Source of the DNA: Pseudomonadota bacterium
Lineage (GTDB): Bacteria; Desulfobacterota; Syntrophobacteria; Syntrophobacterales; Syntrophobacteraceae
Direction: 5' to 3'
Assembly: GCA_023416335.1 (NCBI GenBank)
Contig: JAEZHY010000046.1
Location: forward strand, 1 to 28,676
DNA length: 28,676 nucleotides
Shown here: piece by piece, positions 25,140 to 28,676 of the stretch
How the letters are laid out: every line of letters starts with the position of its first letter
How positions within the stretch are numbered: position 1 is the first letter of the stretch
The notes under the pieces: generated by a model
What the model saw: only the letters and a program-made list of their open reading frames with translations
Told to the model about the DNA's origin: nothing
Databases searched by the model: none
Program-made: the position numbers and the translations under genes

Positions 25140-26489
25140 TCACTGAATATTGAACCTCTTTATCTTCCGCCATAGCGAAACGCGGTCGATCCCGAGAATT
25201 TCCGCGGCTTTGGTCTTATTGTCGTTTACCTGATTGAGGACCCAGGATATGTATTCCCGCTCATTCTCATCAAGTGTCATAAATCCCCTGGGCTGGCGCC
25301 TGACCCGCAACGCGAGCTGCTGCAGATCCATCGGCAGATGCTCCGTCCCGATAATCTCGCCGTTTGCAAGGGTCACCGCTCTCTCCATTATGTTTTCAAG
25401 CTCCCGCACATTTCCGGGATATTCGTACGAAAGAAGAATATTGGCCGCTTCTTCGGATATGCTACGGATCGGTTTCCCCTGGGCGCCGGCAACTTTTTGC
25501 ATGAAATGCAGGCTCAGCAGCAGGACATCGTCTTTCCGTTCGGCCAGCCTGGGAACGTGAAGAGTAATCACGTCCAATCGATAATAAAAGTCCTGCCGAA
25601 ATGCTCCCTCTTCCACCTCGTGTTTCAGGTCTTTATTGGTCGCTGCGATCACCCTGATGTCCACAGGGATCTCATCCGTGCCTCCAACCCGCATTACAGT
25701 TCTCTCCTGCAGTACGCGCAGGAGTTTTACCTGCATCGGAAGAGGCATGTCGCCAATTTCGTCGAGAAAAACCGTCCCTCCCTGTGCGGCTTCCAGCAGA
25801 CCTCTCTTGACTCCTTTTGCGCCAGTGAAAGCCTCCCGCTCGTGCCCGAAGAGTTCATTTGCGAGGAGTTCTTCAGTGAACGCTCCGCAGTTTATGGCCA
25901 TGAAACGTTTGTCGGCTCGCCCGCTGAGATTGTGGATAGTCCTCGCAACGAGTTCTTTTCCCGTCCCGGTGTCTCCCAGAATCAAGACACTGGAATCGGA
26001 GGGCGCCACCTGGTCGATCATCTTCCGTAGGTGTTCCATCTCCGGACTGTGGCCGATGAGAAGCGTACTGCGACCGCTGTCGCGCACCTTTCGGCGCAGC
26101 TCGTTCACTTCCTTTCGCAGTGCCCTTTTGTCCAGCGCACGACGCACCAGCACCTTCACATCGTCAAGTTTATAGGGCTTGGGTATGTAGTAGTACGCAC
26201 CCTTTTGCATCGCTTCGACGGCCGACAAGACCGATGCAAAGCCGGTTATTACAATGACCTCGATGCCGGGTTGAATCTGTTGAGCGCGCTCAAGCACCTG
26301 CATTCCGTCCACGGGCTGCATCCGGATATCGGTCAGGACAAGATCGAATTCCCCTTTTTCAATCTCGCCTATTGCCGCCGCGCCGTTATGAGCGGTTACG
26401 ATTTCATAGCCTTCCTTCCTTAGTACGTGCTCGAGATTTTCACGGGCAATCTGTTCGTCATCGGCAATCAGGATGCGGTATGCGGACAT
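25140..26489 (-). CDS. Sigma-54-dependent response regulator (NtrC family)
   Basis: 449 aa in three parts: receiver (about 5-120, Asp10/Asp11, phosphoacceptor Asp54 in VLTDIRM, Lys104 in PKPY), AAA+ sigma-54 activation domain (about 142-380) and Fis-type helix-turn-helix (about 405-447). The AAA+ part has Walker A GDTGTGKE at 172-179, Walker B FLDEIGD at 241-247 and the arginine-finger region FYYRLDV. The sigma-54 contact loop reads EAFTGA (219-224) in place of the usual GAFTGA; the essential F-T-G core is kept. It starts 13 bases after the histidine kinase stop, so the two form a cognate pair. Target genes are not shown; the sigma-54 type promoters of the amt genes in this window are possible but unproven targets. 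Confidence 0.96.
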   Translation of the reverse strand: MSAYRILIADDEQIARENLEHVLRKEGYEIVTAHNGAAAIGEIEKGEFDLVLTDIRMQPVDGMQVLERAQQIQPGIEVIVITGFASVLSAVEAMQKGAYYYIPKPYKLDDVKVLVRRALDKRALRKEVNELRRKVRDSGRSTLLIGHSPEMEHLRKMIDQVAPSDSSVLILGDTGTGKELVARTIHNLSGRADKRFMAINCGAFTEELLANELFGHEREAFTGAKGVKRGLLEAAQGGTVFLDEIGDMPLPMQVKLLRVLQERTVMRVGGTDEIPVDIRVIAATNKDLKHEVEEGAFRQDFYYRLDVITLHVPRLAERKDDVLLLSLHFMQKVAGAQGKPIRSISEEAANILLSYEYPGNVRELENIMERAVTLANGEIIGTEHLPMDLQQLALRVRRQPRGFMTLDENEREYISWVLNQVNDNKTKAAEILGIDRVSLWRKIKRFNIQ

Positions 26490-26502
26490 CGAAATACTCT
26501 CT

Positions 26503-27951
26503 TCAGCACATCATTTCGAGAGGAAGGCGAATAATGAATCTCGTGCCTTCCTGCTCCCTGCTATCCACAGTAATCGTCCCCTGGTGTTTCTGGATGATTC
26601 CGAAGACAATGGACAATCCAAGGCCGGTCCCGACGCCGACTTCCTTCGTCGTAAAGAACGGATCGAAAATCCTCCCGATATCCGCCTGTGAGATGCCGGA
26701 CCCGGTATCTTCAACAGTCACAACCACCAGACGGTTCTCGGAATCCGCCTTTGCCGCGATCCTGATCCGGCCGGGAGCCGGCGTTGCGTGTACGGCATTC
26801 TCCATGAGGTTCAGAAAAACCTGCTGCATCCGTTGCGCATCGAGGTTGAGCGACAAGTCTTCCGGGACTTCCTTCACGATTTCGATCCCGGGCGGGATCT
26901 GGCTCGAAATAAGAGTAATGGAGCGGTCGACGACATGGGACAGAGACACCGGCGCAAGGCAGAATTCCTTTATACGGGAGAATTCCAGCAGCCCCCGCAC
27001 AATGTCACGCGCACGCCGTACCTCTCCCTCGATGTTGCCGAGCATCTTCCGCGAGAATTCAATTTCACACTGGCCCAACTCTTCCAGAAGTATCTGACAC
27101 GAGGTGGAAATGTTGTTGAGCGGGTTGTTCAACTGATGCGCAATTCCCGACGTCAACGTCCCCAGCGAACTCAGTTTCTTGGCCTGCAGCAACTGGTCCT
27201 GCCGCTTCTCAAGTTCGGACACCATGCGGTTGAAGCCTTCCACGACGCTCTGGGTTTCGTCGTGCGTCTCGGAAACGTTTATGGGCCTGAAATCGCCTTC
27301 CGCAATGCGGTACGTGGTCTTTTCTATGACGCGAAGAGGACGGATAATCTTGCGGGAAACAATGGGAACCAGCAGGCCGCCGACAAGAATGGTCAGCCCC
27401 AGAGACGTGAGAAGCTGAGTCTTGAGGCTCTCGACTATATTGAGGATACGCTCGCGTTCGAACGACACGAGCCTTTGAGACAAATCGACAAGAGATTTTC
27501 CATTTTCGCGCAGATGGTCCTCAACCTCGGCAAGCACCGTGGAATCCGCCGGTTTGGCCGATCGCACCCGATCCATGAGCGATTGATAGCCGGAGAGTTT
27601 CCCCTGAAGCTCATCGAGCAGAGGACGTCCCTGAAAATCTTTCACTTCCGGAAAAATCTTTTCGAGCAATTCCATTCCGAGTTGAGTATACCGCCGGTTT
27701 TCATCCATATCCTCTTTTGAATTGTACAAAAGGATATTCTTCTCGTACCTTCTTGCCTCGAGTATATAATTGCTGAGGTCGTCGGCCGTTTCGACGAAGT
27801 GCTGTTTACGCTCGATCTCACGAAGATAGTGGTAGGAAACGCCTCCTATGGAGCCCGTCACAATTACCAGGACAGTAAAGGCGGCAATGACTTTTTGCCG
27901 TATATTCAAATAAAAAGGCAGTTTGAATTGCACTCTGCGCTCCGTACCCAA
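26503..27951 (-). CDS. Membrane sensor histidine kinase
   Basis: About 482 aa. Two membrane helices (about 19-40 and 181-198) enclose a ~140-residue periplasmic region rich in charged helices (EARRYEKNILLY), like four-helix-bundle sensors. A HAMP linker (about 199-255), a HisKA dimerisation helix with His272 and an ATPase domain follow. The ATPase boxes are complete: N box LNLMENAVHA, G1 VEDTGSGI, F box FDPFFTTK, G2 GTGLGLSI. The phosphoacceptor motif reads HQLNNPL where HELNNPL is usual, so the residue thought to act as catalytic base is Gln. The ligand is unknown. The regulator gene starts 13 bases downstream. The first start is a TTG at 27951; a GTG at codon 7 is an alternative, and neither has a strong ribosome site. 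Confidence 0.95.
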   Translation of the reverse strand: MGTERRVQFKLPFYLNIRQKVIAAFTVLVIVTGSIGGVSYHYLREIERKQHFVETADDLSNYILEARRYEKNILLYNSKEDMDENRRYTQLGMELLEKIFPEVKDFQGRPLLDELQGKLSGYQSLMDRVRSAKPADSTVLAEVEDHLRENGKSLVDLSQRLVSFERERILNIVESLKTQLLTSLGLTILVGGLLVPIVSRKIIRPLRVIEKTTYRIAEGDFRPINVSETHDETQSVVEGFNRMVSELEKRQDQLLQAKKLSSLGTLTSGIAHQLNNPLNNISTSCQILLEELGQCEIEFSRKMLGNIEGEVRRARDIVRGLLEFSRIKEFCLAPVSLSHVVDRSITLISSQIPPGIEIVKEVPEDLSLNLDAQRMQQVFLNLMENAVHATPAPGRIRIAAKADSENRLVVVTVEDTGSGISQADIGRIFDPFFTTKEVGVGTGLGLSIVFGIIQKHQGTITVDSREQEGTRFIIRLPLEMMC

Positions 27952-28105
27952 TCTAACAGGAATTGACGTTCAGCTGCAATCGACAGATAGGGAACAGTAA
28001 GGCTGATTAGATGAGGTTCAAGATCAGGATGCGCATAAGTTCCGATTGCACCACGATGTAATCAGTCAATATACTGAAAATTGCATTTCGAGAGAAGTAT
28101 CCCTT

Positions 28106-28136
28106 CCCTCAAAAGCAGAAAAAACTGCTTCGAGGG
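28106..28136. repeat. Hairpin with 11-base interrupted stem
   Basis: CCCTC + AAGCAG (28106-28118) pairs with CTGCTT + GAGGG (28125-28136) around an A-rich loop. Confidence 0.45.
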
Positions 28137-28154
28137 TCTTACTGCAAAACAGCC

Positions 28155-28190
28155 ACCCTCTCCTGCGCAGACTGCACCGGAGAGGGTTTT
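28155..28190 (+). terminator. Terminator-like hairpin
   Basis: ACCCTCTCC (28155-28163) pairs with GGAGAGGGT (28179-28187) and is followed by TTT on the plus strand. No upstream plus-strand gene is recognised, so it could end an unrecognised small transcript or be part of a repeat. Confidence 0.4.
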
Positions 28191-28332
28191 GGATACTCAG
28201 GACCAGGAGAGTGGGGGGGCAGACTCAGGGGCAAATGCTGTAGCTTTAATGCCCCCGTCCCTGTAGGCCAAGTATTTTAGACGTATACTGTCTGTCCCGG
28301 AGATTTCGCCGTTTTGCCTTTTGCGCTCACGC

Positions 28333-28352
28333 GCACGGACACCAGTCCGTGC
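28333..28352. repeat. Perfect 8-base-stem hairpin
   Basis: GCACGGAC, loop ACCA, GTCCGTGC. Confidence 0.45.
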
Positions 28353-28621
28353 CGGTCTTTCTGTTTTCAGGCAGTCCGGTACAAAAGCGAACCCGGTAGA
28401 CCGGCGGACAAATAGCACAAATTTGACGGCTGTGCGTATCAGCTTGGGTGGCCTTAATTGTTTCAGGGTGCGAAGCGCAAAGGCTGCGATAGAGTGGCCT
28501 GAGCGGCACAGAACGTACCGGTACTATCCGGCCTGCCGAGACGGGGTTCCCAAGGCTGACCTCATAGCCGTCAACTTAACAGCTTCAACCGACCTGCGCT
28601 GAAGGCGCTGAATAATTAGAG

Positions 28622-28641
28622 CCCAGGGTAATCACCCTGGG
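28622..28641. repeat. Perfect 8-base-stem hairpin near the window edge
   Basis: CCCAGGGT, loop AATC, ACCCTGGG. The surrounding sequence recalls dispersed non-coding repeats seen in environmental genomes, a recollection I cannot test here. Confidence 0.45.
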
Positions 28642-28676
28642 TATGTCGGAACATCCGGAATTGCGTTACCCTGAAA

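Larger units (their letters stand above)
27952..28676. other. Gene-free right edge with several hairpins, probably repeat-derived
   Basis: 725 bases with no frame that I can support as a gene. It holds at least four strong hairpins (28106-28136, 28155-28187, 28333-28352, 28622-28641) and low-information G/C-rich stretches. The minus-strand string GGGACAGACAGTATACGTCT near 28274-28294 resembles sequence I associate with dispersed mobile or REP-like elements in related genomes, from memory only. Confidence 0.5.

Noticed and set aside
26788..27720. 310-codon plus-strand open frame across the histidine kinase
   Set aside because: Antisense to a gene with complete kinase boxes.
28441..28600. Possible cyclic di-GMP riboswitch (AGCGCAAAGGCTGCG string)
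   Set aside because: Only a short string is similar; the paired stems and conserved joining bases of the GEMM fold are absent, and no coding sequence follows in the window.

Overview
The window looks like a chromosomal housekeeping segment from a Gram-negative, anaerobic-type deltaproteobacterium (Desulfobacterota, perhaps the Syntrophobacterales). That placement is inferred from the style of the proteins: a tandem-fused UvrA, sigma-54 response regulators, a cytidylate-kinase-like/BON protein and an RNB-family nuclease. I saw no rRNA, tRNA, CRISPR array, prophage or intact transposase gene.

Layout from left to right. The 3' part of a class I glutamine amidotransferase (1-606, +). A giant UvrA made of two complete UvrA units in one reading frame (788-6535, -), diverging from mutS (6780-9458, +), which is followed by an RNB-domain exoribonuclease (9637-11679, +). 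A nitrogen block comes next: glnK-amtB (13460-11759, -), undecaprenyl-diphosphatase uppP (14738-13899, -), a 0.66-kb gene-free stretch with short repeats, a second amtB (15404-16693, +) behind a near-consensus sigma-54 promoter, and a small NifX/NifB-C-terminal-like protein (17169-16795, -) with two perfect palindromes upstream. Then an operon on the minus strand, corC-like / lnt / prfB (21097-17433), where prfB overlaps the lnt stop codon and keeps the classical in-frame UGA autoregulatory +1 frameshift. Then speD (-), a REC-GGDEF diguanylate cyclase (-), divergent NAD kinase (+), and an operon on the minus strand of histidine kinase, sigma-54 response regulator and a cytidylate-kinase-like/BON protein (27951-24262). 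The last 0.7 kb (27952-28676) has no gene I can support, but it carries several strong hairpins and looks like mosaic repeat DNA.

Functional themes. DNA repair: UvrA and MutS are divergently arranged. Nitrogen: two ammonium channels, one partnered with PII and one orphan, with sigma-54 type promoter elements and a sigma-54 activator in the same window (a link between that activator and the amt genes is not shown). Envelope biogenesis: Lnt, UppP. Signalling: a c-di-GMP synthase and a membrane sensor/regulator pair.

The most notable items are the double UvrA, the unusual catalytic-motif residues in the two-component pair (HQLNNPL in the kinase, EAFTGA in the regulator), the kinase-fold/BON protein attached to that operon, and the undescribed palindromes and repeats in the intergenic regions. 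I do not see a convincing entirely new system.
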